Below are positions 24,600 to 34,693 of a stretch of DNA of 62,035 nucleotides, piece after piece. The stretch covers positions 155,675 through 217,709 of the forward strand of contig NZ_LLYB01000046.1 in NCBI RefSeq assembly GCF_001440475.1, read 5' to 3'. The notes beneath the pieces are model-generated. The model made no database searches and was not told where the DNA came from. It saw nothing but the letters and a program-made list of their open reading frames with translations. This DNA is from Bradyrhizobium lablabi. Lineage in GTDB: Bacteria; Pseudomonadota; Alphaproteobacteria; Rhizobiales; Xanthobacteraceae. Position 1 is the first letter of the stretch. Every line of letters begins with the position of its first letter. A program made the position numbers and the translations under genes.

Positions 24600-25979
24600 A
24601 TGGCTCCAAGCGAGAAGTTGCCTGCAAAATTGCCGGGCCTTTCCAGGCCGGCGAGCAGGCGCAGCTTCGTCAAGGGTTTGGGCGCAGCCCTGCCGGCTCT
24701 CACCATGCTGCCGCGGTGCGGCTTTGCGGCGGATGATACCGCGAACTATGCCGGCGCTGCGATCGGTTGGAAACAATTTGCGGGGCAAACGATCACGCTC
24801 GGCGGCGCTATTCATCCCTGGACGAACGCGATCACTCCGCTTTTGCCCGAGTTCACCGAGCTCACCGGCATCAACGTCGTTCCCGACTTCCGGCTGGAGA
24901 CCGCGTATCTGGGCGCGCTGGCGATCCATCTCAACCGTCGCGACACCACACCCGACGTCTTCATGTTCACGATCTACGGCCAGGGCATCTCGGGAGGATG
25001 GCTTGAACCGCTGAGCGCCTATTATGCCGACAAGTCGCTAACCGATCTTGCCTGGTATGACGAGGGCGACCTTCTCAAGACGGCCCAAACCTTTCCGCTG
25101 TGGCGGGACGGCGAACGCTACGCGATGCCGATCACTTCGGAGGCGGTGACCCTGTTCATCAACGGCGATGCGCTGGCCGCCAAGAACCTGTCGGTTCCCC
25201 GCACTTTCGAGGAGCTGCTTGTTACCGCGAACGCGATCAAGACCGATGAGATGTCCGGCATAGCCATGCGGGCGCAGGCCAGCGGCAATTCGTCCGTACC
25301 GGCGATGAGCTTTGTGTTCTCTTATGGAGCCCACATGGTCAAGGACAACAGGGCCGCATTCGCGAGCCCCGAGGCAATCGCGGCCATCGAGATGTACGGT
25401 CAGTTGCTCAGCCAGGCCGGGCCTGGCGGCGTCAGCGGCTATGAATGGTACCACGTGCTGGACGACTTCCTGCAGCGCAGGACCGCGATCGCGATCGACA
25501 GCAGCAACTTCGCCACCGACATCTCCAATCCGGCAAGAAGCCAGGTTTCCGGTCAGGCCGTGTTCGCCGCCTTTCCACATGTCGCCGGCCGCACGTCAGT
25601 GCCGTTCATGTCGCACTGGCAGGCGTGCATCAATTCCAGGTCACGACACAAGCGGGCGGCTTTCCTGTTTATGCTGTGGGCGACCAGCAAACCGACCTCG
25701 ATGCGGACGGCAGCAGCGGGGCTGGCGACGACGCGGGTGTCGGCCTGGTCGAGCGAAGGCTTCAAGAAGGCGTTTGGCGCACAAGCCGCGGAGGCGGCGC
25801 TGACCAACTTGCAGAATGCCGATGTCGACCGCGCCAAGGCGATCCTGTTTCACCCGCAATCGAGACCCATCATGGACGCCTTCATGATCGGCGTGAATGA
25901 AGTGGTCACCGGTGCGAAGCCGGCGAAGATTGCGATGACGAGCGCCGCCGAGAAAGCCAACGCGGCGATCCGCGGATAG
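24600..25979 (+). CDS. ABC transporter extracellular solute-binding protein, family 1 (Tat signal)
   Basis: A 459-aa protein whose N-terminus has a Tat-type motif (SRRSFVKGLGAALPALTMLP). It continues with the family 1 binding-protein pattern: QTITLGGAIHPWTNAITPLLPEFTELTGINV, TPDVFMFTIYGQG and ERYAMPITSEAVTLFINGDAL. Family 1 proteins usually bind oligosaccharides or polyols. No permease or ATPase genes are adjacent, so this is an orphan or works with distant partners. The start is supported by GGGAGCAAACAG before the ATG. Confidence 0.9.
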   Translation: MAPSEKLPAKLPGLSRPASRRSFVKGLGAALPALTMLPRCGFAADDTANYAGAAIGWKQFAGQTITLGGAIHPWTNAITPLLPEFTELTGINVVPDFRLETAYLGALAIHLNRRDTTPDVFMFTIYGQGISGGWLEPLSAYYADKSLTDLAWYDEGDLLKTAQTFPLWRDGERYAMPITSEAVTLFINGDALAAKNLSVPRTFEELLVTANAIKTDEMSGIAMRAQASGNSSVPAMSFVFSYGAHMVKDNRAAFASPEAIAAIEMYGQLLSQAGPGGVSGYEWYHVLDDFLQRRTAIAIDSSNFATDISNPARSQVSGQAVFAAFPHVAGRTSVPFMSHWQACINSRSRHKRAAFLFMLWATSKPTSMRTAAAGLATTRVSAWSSEGFKKAFGAQAAEAALTNLQNADVDRAKAILFHPQSRPIMDAFMIGVNEVVTGAKPAKIAMTSAAEKANAAIRG

Positions 25980-25988
25980 CAGAGCCCG

Positions 25989-26543
25989 CTATTTCCCTTG
26001 CTCCCACTGCATGAATTTTTCAAGCAAGGGCTTTTCGGGCGCTGCTTTGGCCGTTCCAGCGGGCTCGGAAACAGCCGGGTCTTCGCTTCCTGGTGTTCCT
26101 CGAAACTGCTTGAACCCTTGAAGCAGCGCCTCGGAGTCTTCTTTGGATGTCGCTTGAGCCGGCGTAGCCAATGCAGGGGTAGAAATGGAAACGGCGAGGT
26201 CCGCGGGCTCATTTTTTGACCTCGGAGGCATGTTGAGCACCACGAGCGTCACGATCACAGCGGCACCGATCGCTGCCGCAATTGCCGTGACGAGCAGTCC
26301 GCGTGACGGTCGGCGTTCGTAAATGAACTGGGACTCCAGCGGACGGGTGGATTTGGCGAAGGCCTTTTCGCGCATCTCGTCAAAACGCGACACAGGGGCA
26401 GCGGAAGCAAATTGGTGCTCCCCCGTCTGCGGTGTCTCGTTAGATCGCGGGTTCGCCATGCTGCGCGCCGAGCGCGGTGCATAGTACAGCGGATCATTCG
26501 GATCGTCGGGGTTGGGATGGTCGTTCGCGCGGATGAAACTCAT
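25989..26543 (-). CDS. Uncharacterised single-pass membrane protein
   Basis: 184 aa with a disordered N-terminal half (Pro/Asn/Asp-rich), one membrane helix at about residues 84-104 (LLVTAIAAAIGAAVIVTLVVL), and a Pro/Ala-rich C-terminal region ending in LLEKFMQWEQGK. This layout is common in rhizobial envelope proteins, but no family is recognised. It is convergent with the solute-binding-protein gene (9 nt apart). Confidence 0.65.
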   Translation of the reverse strand: MSFIRANDHPNPDDPNDPLYYAPRSARSMANPRSNETPQTGEHQFASAAPVSRFDEMREKAFAKSTRPLESQFIYERRPSRGLLVTAIAAAIGAAVIVTLVVLNMPPRSKNEPADLAVSISTPALATPAQATSKEDSEALLQGFKQFRGTPGSEDPAVSEPAGTAKAAPEKPLLEKFMQWEQGK

Positions 26544-26548
26544 TTGCG

Positions 26549-26641
26549 CTACTCCTCACAGTACCACATCATCGCATCGGAATATTTGCCACTCAAGGCT
26601 TCAGCCTGGGCTTCCGAGCACTGTCCCACGGTCTCTGGCAT
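26549..26641 (-). CDS. Possible small protein (30 aa), doubtful
   Basis: A short minus-strand frame reads MPETVGQCSEAQAEALSGKY... and ends in YCEE, 5 nt upstream of the previous gene's start. The frame stays open and protein-like upstream (RRRECLRRF) but without an ATG, so a longer form using a rare start, or a remnant, is possible. No clear ribosome binding site is present. Confidence 0.25.
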   Translation of the reverse strand: MPETVGQCSEAQAEALSGKYSDAMMWYCEE

Positions 26642-26825
26642 GAAACGCCGCAAGCATTCGCGCCTGCGGCCAGCGGGGTAAAACTTCCATCCGCCACCCC
26701 CCGACGTCAAGAGCCTGATCCAAACCGGGAGGCGTGTGGAGTCGGATGTTCTGTTACGCCTCAGAAACAGTCAAGCTGTTGCCGTCCTGCGACAACATAG
26801 GCGGGAACTTGTGGAATTCGCGCCC

Positions 26826-28751
26826 CTAGATCGTGACCTGCGTTCCCACTTCGACCACGCGTCCGGTCGGGATCTGGAAGTAGTCGGTGGCGTCGTTGGC
26901 GGAGCGGCTGAGGCGGATGAACAGCAGGTCCTGCCAGCGCGGCATACCGGAATGGGCAGCCGGCTTCAGCGCGCGGCGGGACAGGAAGAACGAGGTCGAC
27001 ATGATGTCGAACTGCCAGCCGAGCTTGCGGGCGATCGCCAGCGTCTTCGGCACGTTCGGCGATTCCATGAAGCCGAATTTGAGCGTGACCCGCGAGAAGG
27101 TCTCGCTCAGCTGCTCCATCCGCACCCGTTCGGCATCGTTGATCCGAGGCGTCGGCGCGGTCTCGATGGTGAGAATGACGTTCTTCTCGTGCAGCACCTT
27201 GTAGTGCTTGAGGCTGTGCATCAGCGCCGTCGGCGCGCAATCGGGATCGGAGGTGAGGAAAACCGCGGTACCCGGCACCCGCTGCGGCGGACGCTTCTCC
27301 AGCATCGCCACCAGGTCGGCCAGCGGGAATTCCAGTTTGCGCGATTTCTCGAACAATAGCCGGCTGCCGCGCCGCCACGTGTACATCAGGAGCATCACGA
27401 CACCACCGAGCGCCAGCGGCACCCAGCCGCCCTCGAATACCTTCAAGAGGTTGGCCGCAAGGAAGGTGATGTCGAGGAACAGGAACGGCGCGATCAGGGC
27501 GGCGGCCGCGATCGGCGACCATTTCCAGACCCGCCAGATCACGACAAAGCCCATCATCGCCGTGACCACCATGGTGCCGGTCACGGAGATGCCATAGGCC
27601 GAGGCCAGCGCACTCGACGAGCGGAATAGAACCACCAGCAGGATCACCGCCAGAAACAGCAGCAGGTTGATGCGGGGAATGTAGATCTGGCCGGAATGGG
27701 CTTCCGAGGTGTGGCGGATTTCGAACCGCGGCATCAGGCCGAGCTGGATCGCCTGGCGCGTCAGCGAATAGGCGCCGGTAATGACGGCCTGGCTCGCGAT
27801 CACGGTCGCCACCGTCGCCAGCGCCACCATCGGGATCAGCGCCCAGTCCGGGAACATCAGGAAAAACGGGTTCTCGATCGCCTTGGGATCGGCGATCAAC
27901 AGCGCGCCCTGCCCCAGGTAGTTCACCGCCAGCGACGGCAGCACGATGAACAGCCAGGCGGTCTGGATCGGCCGCTTGCCGAAATGGCCAAGGTCGGCAT
28001 AGAGCGCCTCCGCGCCGGTGACGGCGAGAAACACCGCGCCCAGCGTCACGAAGCCGATCAGACCGTGATGGAGCATGAAGGAAACCGCGTGGAGCGGATT
28101 GAAGGCCTGAAGCACTTCGGGATGGCGTGCGATCTGCGGCACGGCCGCGATCGCGATCACGGCGAACCAGACGCACATGATCGGCCCGAAGAACGCAGCC
28201 ACGCGGGCGGTGCCGTGGGACTGCACGGCAAACAGTGCGACCAGAATGACCAGCGTCAGCGGCACGACATAATGTTCGAAGGATACGGTGATCAGCTTCA
28301 TGCCTTCGATCGCCGACAGCACCGAGAGCGCCGGCGTCAGCACGGCGTCGCCGTAAAACAGCGCCCCGGAGATGATGCCGAGCAGCACGATCGTGGCCCC
28401 GCCCTTCCCCACCGCGCGCTGCGCCAGCGCCATCAGCGCCAGCGTACCGCCCTCGCCATTATTGTCGGCGCGCAGGAGGATGACGACGTATTTCAGCGTC
28501 ACCACCACGATCAGCGCCCACAGGATCAACGAGAGCACGCCGAGCACGGCCTGCGACGTCGCAGCGGCCGAGCCCTCACTCGCCGCCACCACCGCTTCGC
28601 GCAGCGCGTACAGCGGGCTGGTGCCGATGTCGCCATAGACGACGCCGATGCTGCCGAGCATCAGGGCTTTGAAGGTGGCGGTGGAATGCGCTTCGCCATG
28701 ACCGTTGGCCGCGGGCGTTTCCGCCGCGGTGACCGCAAACTGGACTGACAT
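26826..28751 (-). CDS. kup: Kup/KUP/HAK-family potassium uptake transporter
   Basis: A 641-aa inner-membrane protein with the KUP hallmark [26 protein letters not shown] after a short N-terminal tail, about 12 membrane helices, [20 protein letters not shown] with the GALLIADP region, and a soluble C-terminal domain ([33 protein letters not shown]...). It is a proton-coupled potassium importer, important at low K+ or low pH. It lies downstream of a paralog that shares almost the same ending ([19 protein letters not shown]), separated by 155 nt. Confidence 0.96.
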   Translation of the reverse strand: MSVQFAVTAAETPAANGHGEAHSTATFKALMLGSIGVVYGDIGTSPLYALREAVVAASEGSAAATSQAVLGVLSLILWALIVVVTLKYVVILLRADNNGEGGTLALMALAQRAVGKGGATIVLLGIISGALFYGDAVLTPALSVLSAIEGMKLITVSFEHYVVPLTLVILVALFAVQSHGTARVAAFFGPIMCVWFAVIAIAAVPQIARHPEVLQAFNPLHAVSFMLHHGLIGFVTLGAVFLAVTGAEALYADLGHFGKRPIQTAWLFIVLPSLAVNYLGQGALLIADPKAIENPFFLMFPDWALIPMVALATVATVIASQAVITGAYSLTRQAIQLGLMPRFEIRHTSEAHSGQIYIPRINLLLFLAVILLVVLFRSSSALASAYGISVTGTMVVTAMMGFVVIWRVWKWSPIAAAALIAPFLFLDITFLAANLLKVFEGGWVPLALGGVVMLLMYTWRRGSRLLFEKSRKLEFPLADLVAMLEKRPPQRVPGTAVFLTSDPDCAPTALMHSLKHYKVLHEKNVILTIETAPTPRINDAERVRMEQLSETFSRVTLKFGFMESPNVPKTLAIARKLGWQFDIMSTSFFLSRRALKPAAHSGMPRWQDLLFIRLSRSANDATDYFQIPTGRVVEVGTQVTI

Positions 28752-28846
28752 GGGGATTTGCGCCTCGATTGCTTACTGCAATGCACAATTCAGAACGGCA
28801 GGGCTATACTCCCGCCGCGAACGCATAGGTTAGGCTTGATTCAGGC

Positions 28847-28865
28847 CTCCGGTATGCAGCCGGAG
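28847..28865 (-). promoter_or_regulatory. Stem-loop between the two kup genes
   Basis: CTCCGG-TATGCAG-CCGGAG has 6-bp arms. No T-run follows, so attenuation or RNA processing is as likely as termination. Confidence 0.35.
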
Positions 28866-28906
28866 CATGGATGGAGAGCCGCCACTAGCCACGATTCACA
28901 GCAATA

Positions 28907-30817
28907 TCAGATAGTTACCTGCGTGCCGACCTCCACGACCCGTCCGGTCGGGATCTGGAAATAGTCGGTGGCATCGTTGGCCGACCGGCTCATCGCGATG
29001 AACAGGTGGTCCTGCCAGAGCGGCATCCCCGACTGCGCCGAGGGCTTGAGCGAGCGCCGCGACACGAAGAACGACGTCGCCATGATGTCGAACTGCCAGC
29101 CGAGCTTGCGCGCGATCACCAGCGCCTTCGGCACGTTCGGCGATTCCATGAAGCCGAAGCGCAGCCGCACCGTGGAGAACTTCTCGCTGATGCTCTCCAT
29201 CTTGACCCGCTCGGACAGGTCGACGCGCGGCGTCTGCGCGGTCTCGATGGTCAGGATCACGTTGTGCTCGTGCAGCACCTTGTTGTGCTTGAGATTGTGC
29301 ATCATCGCGGTCGGCACGAAGCTCGGGTCTGAGGTCAGAAATACCGCCGTGCCCTTGACGATGTGGGGTGGACGCTTTTCCAGGCTCTTGATCAGGTCCG
29401 CCAGCGGCACCTCGATGCGGCGCGTCTTGGCGGTCAGGATGGTGGCGCCACGGCGCCAGGTCCAGATCATCACCGCGACCGCAATGCCAAACAGCAACGG
29501 CACCCAGGCGCCCTCGAACAGCTTCAGCAGGTTCGCGGCAAAGAAACTGGTGTCGACGACGACGAGGGGCAGGATCACGGCCGCGGCGGTGGCCGCGCGC
29601 CAGTTCCACAGCTTCCAGATCACGACAAAGCCCATGATGCCGTCGACCACCATGGTGGTGGAGACGGCAATGCCATAGGCCGACGCGAGGCCGCTCGAGG
29701 TACGGAACAACAGGACCAGCAGCACGACCCCGATCAACAGCAGCCGGTTGACGCGCGGCAGATAGATCTGGCCGGCATGCGATTCCGAGGTGTAGCGCAC
29801 CTCGAACCGCGGCAGGAGGCCGAGCTGCACCGCCTGCCGGATCAGCGAAAACGCCCCCGTGATCACCGCCTGGCTGGCGATGACGGTCGCCGCGGTCGCC
29901 AGCACCACCATCGGCAACAACAGCATCCCCGGCACCAGCCGGTAGAATGGGTTTTCGACCGCCGCCGGATCGGACAACACCAGCGCGCCCTGCCCGAAAT
30001 AGTTGATCAGCAGCGCCGGCATCACGAAATAGAACCAGCCGGTCTGGATCGGCTTGCGTCCGAAATGGCCGAGGTCGGCATAAAGCGCCTCGCCACCGGT
30101 CACGGCCAGAAACACCAGGCCCATCGTCACCAGTCCGATGGTGCCGTGGGACAGCATGAACTGGATCGCGTACCAGGGATTGATCGCGTAAAGCACCGTG
30201 GGATCGTCGCTGATGTGGATGAGGCCCAGGACCGCCAGCGTCGCGAACCAGACCACCATGACCGGCCCGAAGGCCGAGGCGACGCGCGCGGTGCCGCTGC
30301 TCTGCACCGAGAACAGCACGACGAGGATGAAGATCGTCAGCGGCACCACATAATGTTCGAGCGCCGGCGTGACCAGCTTGAGACCTTCGACCGCCGACAG
30401 CACTGAAATCGCCGGCGTGATCATGGAATCGCCGATGAACATCGAGGCGCCGACCACGCCGAGCGCCAGCAAGGGCAAACTTCGACGGCCCAGCGCCCGT
30501 TGCCCAAGCGCCATCAGGGATAGCGTGCCGCCCTCGCCGTTGTTGTCGGCGCGCAACAGCAGCAGCACATATTTGGCTGTCACGACGATGAACAGCGACC
30601 ACAGGATCAGCGAGAGTACGCCGAGCACGATGATGCGCGATACCGGCTGGCCTTCGGCAGCGTGCGTGACGGCCTCGCGAAACGCGTACAACGGCGAGGT
30701 GCCGATATCGCCGAACACCACGCCAATACTGCCCAGCGTCAGGGCCCAAAAGCCTGAGGTCGCGTGCCCCTCATGGGCCTCGGTAGAGGTCGAGGTAGAT
30801 GTGACGCTGACAGTCAT
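28907..30817 (-). CDS. kup: Kup/KUP/HAK-family potassium uptake transporter (second copy)
   Basis: 636 aa from the ATG at 30817 ([17 protein letters not shown]); a TTG at 30886 is a less likely start. It shows the same family hallmarks as the adjacent copy ([79 protein letters not shown]). Identity to the neighbour is high but clearly diverged throughout, so this is an old tandem duplication and not a recent copy. Both copies are intact. A palindrome (30825-30836) sits at its start. Confidence 0.96.
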   Translation of the reverse strand: MTVSVTSTSTSTEAHEGHATSGFWALTLGSIGVVFGDIGTSPLYAFREAVTHAAEGQPVSRIIVLGVLSLILWSLFIVVTAKYVLLLLRADNNGEGGTLSLMALGQRALGRRSLPLLALGVVGASMFIGDSMITPAISVLSAVEGLKLVTPALEHYVVPLTIFILVVLFSVQSSGTARVASAFGPVMVVWFATLAVLGLIHISDDPTVLYAINPWYAIQFMLSHGTIGLVTMGLVFLAVTGGEALYADLGHFGRKPIQTGWFYFVMPALLINYFGQGALVLSDPAAVENPFYRLVPGMLLLPMVVLATAATVIASQAVITGAFSLIRQAVQLGLLPRFEVRYTSESHAGQIYLPRVNRLLLIGVVLLVLLFRTSSGLASAYGIAVSTTMVVDGIMGFVVIWKLWNWRAATAAAVILPLVVVDTSFFAANLLKLFEGAWVPLLFGIAVAVMIWTWRRGATILTAKTRRIEVPLADLIKSLEKRPPHIVKGTAVFLTSDPSFVPTAMMHNLKHNKVLHEHNVILTIETAQTPRVDLSERVKMESISEKFSTVRLRFGFMESPNVPKALVIARKLGWQFDIMATSFFVSRRSLKPSAQSGMPLWQDHLFIAMSRSANDATDYFQIPTGRVVEVGTQVTI

Positions 30818-30824
30818 GGTGGAA

Positions 30825-30836
30825 GAGAACGTTCTC
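30825..30836. promoter_or_regulatory. 12-bp palindrome at the translation start of the first kup gene
   Basis: GAGAACGTTCTC lies 7 nt from the chosen ATG, where a ribosome binding site would be expected; no Shine-Dalgarno match is otherwise evident. A dimeric regulator or an RNA hairpin could use it. Confidence 0.35.
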
Positions 30837-30979
30837 GTCGTTGAATTGATCCGCGCGGCTATCGACGCTTCCGCGTTGCCTGTCAATCTCGGACAAGCAT
30901 AGCACCACCTGCGATGCGGAGCTTACGCAAAGCAGATTCCATCGAAACGACATGGTGGTATTATGGTAGTTCCGGCTTG

Positions 30980-31807
30980 CTACGGCTTCAGATTCGGCGG
31001 AAGCGGCGGATTTTCGCGCATCAATGTGATGGTGACGCGACGGTTTGCCGGCAATGTCGGATCGTCGGGAAATAGTGGCTGGCTGTCGGCCCGGCCGCCG
31101 ACGGCATAGATGTGGGATGACGGCAGCCCTTCGCGCTCGAGAATCTGGCGCACGACGTTGGCGCGGTCGGCCGACAGATCGAACGCGCCATATTCGCCCC
31201 GCGTCGGCACGAAGCCCGCAGAGGTGTGGCCGACAATGTTGACGCGCAGCGGTGTCGCCTTCAACGGCACGGCCAGTTTCTGGATCAGCCGGCGGGTGCG
31301 GTCGTACGGGACCTTGGAGCCGTCAGCGAACATCGAGCGGCCGTCCTGGTCGACGATTTCGAGATTGAGGCCCTCTTTGGTCTCCTCGAACATGATGTGC
31401 TTGGACATTTCGGTCAATTCCGGCATGTCCTGCAGCGCCTGGCGCAACGAGGCCGCGGCGAGCGCGAACTCGCGATCGACTTTTATGCGGGCACCGAATT
31501 CGCGCTGACGGTCCCTTTCGTCGGGCGTTGGGGTGTTGGAGGCTTCCTCGGGCGAAATGTGCTCGACATTCTTCAGCTTCGGCCGCGTCGGCAGGCCGTC
31601 GGATTCGACGATGCCCGAATGCCGGGACTCGGTCTGCACGCCGAACGCCTCGCGCATCGAGCCGGCGACGATCTTGAGCTTCTGCTGGTCCTGGCTGGAG
31701 AATGCCACCAGCATCACGAAGAACGACAGGAGTAGCGCCATCAGGTCGGCGAACGTCACGAACCAGCCGTGACCGCCATGCGCCTCTTCGCGTTTTTTCT
31801 TGGCCAT
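30980..31807 (-). CDS. motB: Flagellar motor stator protein MotB
   Basis: A 275-aa stator subunit. One membrane helix near the N-terminus carries the proton-channel aspartate Asp21 (FVTFADLMALLLSFFVMLVAF). A linker and a C-terminal OmpA-like peptidoglycan-binding domain follow (VNIVGHTSAG, DLSADRANVVRQILEREG, NRRVTITLM). It starts 31 nt after motA, the usual order. No other flagellar genes are in the window. Confidence 0.95.
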   Translation of the reverse strand: MAKKKREEAHGGHGWFVTFADLMALLLSFFVMLVAFSSQDQQKLKIVAGSMREAFGVQTESRHSGIVESDGLPTRPKLKNVEHISPEEASNTPTPDERDRQREFGARIKVDREFALAAASLRQALQDMPELTEMSKHIMFEETKEGLNLEIVDQDGRSMFADGSKVPYDRTRRLIQKLAVPLKATPLRVNIVGHTSAGFVPTRGEYGAFDLSADRANVVRQILEREGLPSSHIYAVGGRADSQPLFPDDPTLPANRRVTITLMRENPPLPPNLKP

Positions 31808-31838
31808 GCTTTATGTCCGCGCCTTGATGCCGTCCCGA

Positions 31839-32612
31839 TCAGGCCGGAACCAGCTCGCCTTCCTCGTGGCGGTGCTTTTCCGGCAGATAGGCCAGCAGCA
31901 TTTCACGCACCAGGGCCGGGCTCTTGGAATCGCGGATCATCAGGATGCCGTCGATGATCAGCGTGCGGTTGGTTTCCTCGTCGATCAGCTTGCCATGCAG
32001 CTTGTCGGCGATCGGCAGGCAGATCAGGTTCGCAACCACCGCGCCGTACAGCGTCGCCAGCAGGGCGACCGCCATGAACGGACCGAGCTTCGAGGGATCC
32101 GACATGTTCGAGAACATCTGCACCATGCCGAGCAGCGTGCCGATCATGCCGAACGCCGGCGCGCAGTCGCCGATCGCCCGATAGATCTTCGAACCCTCGT
32201 TGAGATGCATCAGGAAATTGTCGCGGTCGCGCTCCATGTTGTCGCGGATAAATTCGAGATCGTAACCGTCGGCGACGTAGCGGATGCCCTTGGCGAGGAA
32301 CGGCTCGTCGGTCTCGACCTTTTCCAGCCCGACCGGACCCTGCTTGCGGGCGATTTCGGCGATGCGCGCCAGTTCGTCGACCAGGTCGCGCGCCGCGAGC
32401 CGGCTCATGGTGAAAGCGAATTTCGCGCCGAGCGGCATGCCGTGCAGGATCGCGCTGAGCGGAAAGCGGATCATCGTCGCCGCGAACGAGCCGCCGAAGA
32501 TGATGATGACGGCGTGGATGTCGTAGAACATCCGGAAATCACCGCCCATCAGGATCAGCGTCGACAACACGATGACGCCGGCGAGCAGGCCTACGAGCGT
32601 GGTGATATCCAT
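31839..32612 (-). CDS. motA: Flagellar motor stator protein MotA
   Basis: 257 aa from the ATG at 32612 (MDITTLVGLLAGVIVLSTLILMGG), preferred to 32684 because this is the family start. Four membrane helices, the cytoplasmic loop with charged residues that meet FliG, and the MotA/PomA block APAFGMIGTLLGMVQMFSNMSDPSKLGPFMAVALLATLYGAVVANLI are visible. The length and helix pattern fit the shorter PomA/MotP-like branch. Together with MotB it forms the proton-driven stator. Confidence 0.95.
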   Translation of the reverse strand: MDITTLVGLLAGVIVLSTLILMGGDFRMFYDIHAVIIIFGGSFAATMIRFPLSAILHGMPLGAKFAFTMSRLAARDLVDELARIAEIARKQGPVGLEKVETDEPFLAKGIRYVADGYDLEFIRDNMERDRDNFLMHLNEGSKIYRAIGDCAPAFGMIGTLLGMVQMFSNMSDPSKLGPFMAVALLATLYGAVVANLICLPIADKLHGKLIDEETNRTLIIDGILMIRDSKSPALVREMLLAYLPEKHRHEEGELVPA

Positions 32613-32805
32613 TCTGAACTCCAACGCGTACGCGAAGTACCGGCCATCCTGACCGGTCGCGCGCCCCATCCGGAGCTCGCGCAAGAGGAACCCTACGTCG
32701 GCGCAATTAAAGAGCCGTAAAGGTTAAACTCGAACAGGGATCGTAAAATTGCGGGGCCCGCGAGGCCGGCCGCAAGGATTCGCTAACCATATTGCGCCAG
32801 CCCAT

Positions 32806-32896
32806 CCCCGTCATTGCAAGCGGAGCGAAGCAATCCATCGCGCGGCATAACGGATGCATGGATTGCTTCGTCGCTTCGCCCCTCGCAATGACGGGG
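32806..32896. repeat. Full palindromic intergenic repeat
   Basis: Ends are CCCCGTCATTGC and GCAATGACGGGG (12-bp perfect inverted ends), with inner GCAATCCAT / ATGGATTGC arms. It is related to copies at 1-61 and 40498-40610. It sits in the 310-nt gap between motA and the Bug gene, which holds nothing else recognisable. Confidence 0.85.
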
Positions 32897-32922
32897 CCAA
32901 GCCCAACGATCACGGCAAGCAC

Positions 32923-33888
32923 CTACTGCGCCTGCGTGCCGATGCCGGCGGCCTTGATGATCGGCCACCATTTTTCGATCTCGGCCTTCTGGAAGGCGGC
33001 CAACCCTTCCGGCGTCTGCTGGGCGGGCGGCGCGACGTCGAGACCCAATTCCGAAAAACGCTTCTGGATCGCCGGGTCGGCCAGCGCCTCCGTTGTCGCC
33101 GCGTTGAGTTTTGCGATGATCTCCTTCGGCGTGCCCTTGGGCGCCCAGAAGCCGAACCAGCCGGACATATAGAGGCCCGCCACCCCGCTCTCGTCCGCGG
33201 TCGGAATATCCGGCATCGAGGCCGAGCGGGTGGCTGAGAGATTGGCGAGCGCCTTGATCTTGCCGGCGCGGATTTGCGGCAGCGCCACCGCACCCTGCAC
33301 CACCAGCAGATCGACCGTGCCCGAGACCAGATCGGTCATCGCAGGCCCTGCGCCGCGATAGGGAATGAACTGCACCTTCTGCTTGGTCAGGTTCTCGAAC
33401 AAAACGCCGGTGACATTCGCCGCCGCATTCTGGTTGACGAAGTTGATCTTGCCCGGATTGTCCTTCATCCACGCCACGAGTTCGCCGAGCGTGTTGGCCG
33501 GCAGGTCCTTCTTGGCGACCATGAGCTGTGGATTGTTCGAGACCAGCGCGATCGGCTCGAAATCCTTTTCGAGATCGTAGTCGAGCTTGTAGATGATGCT
33601 GCCGACATGGGTGTCCCACTGGCCGATGTCGAAGGTGTAACCGTCAGGCGCGGCGCGCGCGACGCGGCCGACACCGATGCTGCCCCCGGCGCCGCCGACA
33701 TTTTCGATCACCACAGACTGCCCGAGCGTTGTGCGCATCCGCTCGCCCATGATGCGTGCGGCGGTGTCGGTCGAGCCGCCGGGCGGGAACGGCACGATCA
33801 GCGTGATGGGGCGAGAGGGATAGGTCTGTGCCTGCGCAAGGGCGCAACTCATGATCAGCAGCAGCGCGGTAACGAGCTTCTTCATCAC
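32923..33888 (-). CDS. Bug/TctC-family tripartite tricarboxylate transporter substrate-binding protein
   Basis: A 321-aa periplasmic binding protein with a Sec signal peptide (LVTALLLIMSCALAQA). The Bug signature YPSRPITLIVPFPPGGSTDTAARIMGERM and the central GMAPKGTPKEI-like block (FWAPKGTPKEIIAKLN) are present. It follows an RraA-like gene and a membrane protein gene in the same direction with gaps of about 40 nt. RraA/HMG-aldolase homologs next to Bug proteins often belong to carboxylate catabolism, which is an inference here. Confidence 0.92.
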   Translation of the reverse strand: MMKKLVTALLLIMSCALAQAQTYPSRPITLIVPFPPGGSTDTAARIMGERMRTTLGQSVVIENVGGAGGSIGVGRVARAAPDGYTFDIGQWDTHVGSIIYKLDYDLEKDFEPIALVSNNPQLMVAKKDLPANTLGELVAWMKDNPGKINFVNQNAAANVTGVLFENLTKQKVQFIPYRGAGPAMTDLVSGTVDLLVVQGAVALPQIRAGKIKALANLSATRSASMPDIPTADESGVAGLYMSGWFGFWAPKGTPKEIIAKLNAATTEALADPAIQKRFSELGLDVAPPAQQTPEGLAAFQKAEIEKWWPIIKAAGIGTQAQ

Positions 33889-33930
33889 TCCCTCCCCCGA
33901 TGTTGAGCGTGCATTGTTGCACGTCTTTAG

Positions 33931-34653
33931 CTAGTTCAAATTGACCTTTGGAACGCTCGCCTGCATGAGAGGCACCATCGACGGAACGCCGTACAGCTCG
34001 GAGATGGTTTCGCGGTTCTTCTGATAGAGCACCAGAACCTTGTCATCGGCGATCTGCTGGACAGTGTAGAGCTGATCGATGCCCTCGATCAATTTCCGAT
34101 AGTTTGTCCCATCGGTCGCGCTCGTCGCAAGGGAGACGGCGTCCCTCTCCGTCAGCCGCTTGTCGCCATTGGTGTCTCTCTCGACAACGACATGAAGCAC
34201 CGCAACGGCCGCGCGCGGCTGGTCGGGTGCATCTTTCAACTTGTTGAACAGCATATGGCTATCGAGCAGCAACTGGCCGACGCCATCGAAGAGCCATCTG
34301 CTCTCGTTGGAAGAAACGTTCAGGAAAAGCAGGTTGACCTGCTGCCGACTTTCCTTCGAATAGACCGATCCCGCACTGTAGGATTGCGCGCGAAAAAGAG
34401 GAACTTGCACATGGGTTGTTGCAACGATTGGGCGTGGGGTGCCCAGCGAAAATTCCTCTGATATTTTGTCCTGTGGGTCGACGTTAACGACGTTGGTGAC
34501 CCTGCGCGATCGCGTTTCTTCCTTGAAGATCGTCAATCCGGCGTACAGCCCCAGCAAAATGCAGGTCGTGGCAGCGCCCGCTATTGCCAGCGCGTTGAAC
34601 CGCCAGACGTATTTGAAGAAGCCATTTTCGCTTTGTTGCACGGCGGCATCCAT
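33931..34653 (-). CDS. Uncharacterised membrane-anchored protein with an EF-hand-like loop
   Basis: A 240-aa protein with one membrane helix at residues 20-40 (NALAIAGAATTCILLGLYAGL), which predicts a large periplasmic domain. Residues 160-171 (DTNGDKRLTERD) match the calcium-binding EF-hand loop at the coordinating positions 1, 3, 5 and 12 (Asp, Asn, Asp, Asp), with a hydrophobic residue at position 8. Short helices could flank it. No other domain is recognised. It lies between the RraA-like and Bug genes, about 40 nt from each, in the same direction. Confidence 0.65.
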   Translation of the reverse strand: MDAAVQQSENGFFKYVWRFNALAIAGAATTCILLGLYAGLTIFKEETRSRRVTNVVNVDPQDKISEEFSLGTPRPIVATTHVQVPLFRAQSYSAGSVYSKESRQQVNLLFLNVSSNESRWLFDGVGQLLLDSHMLFNKLKDAPDQPRAAVAVLHVVVERDTNGDKRLTERDAVSLATSATDGTNYRKLIEGIDQLYTVQQIADDKVLVLYQKNRETISELYGVPSMVPLMQASVPKVNLN

Positions 34654-34693
34654 TTGGAGCCGGTGCGAGCCGGCATTGACGGCATGCGCCCGC

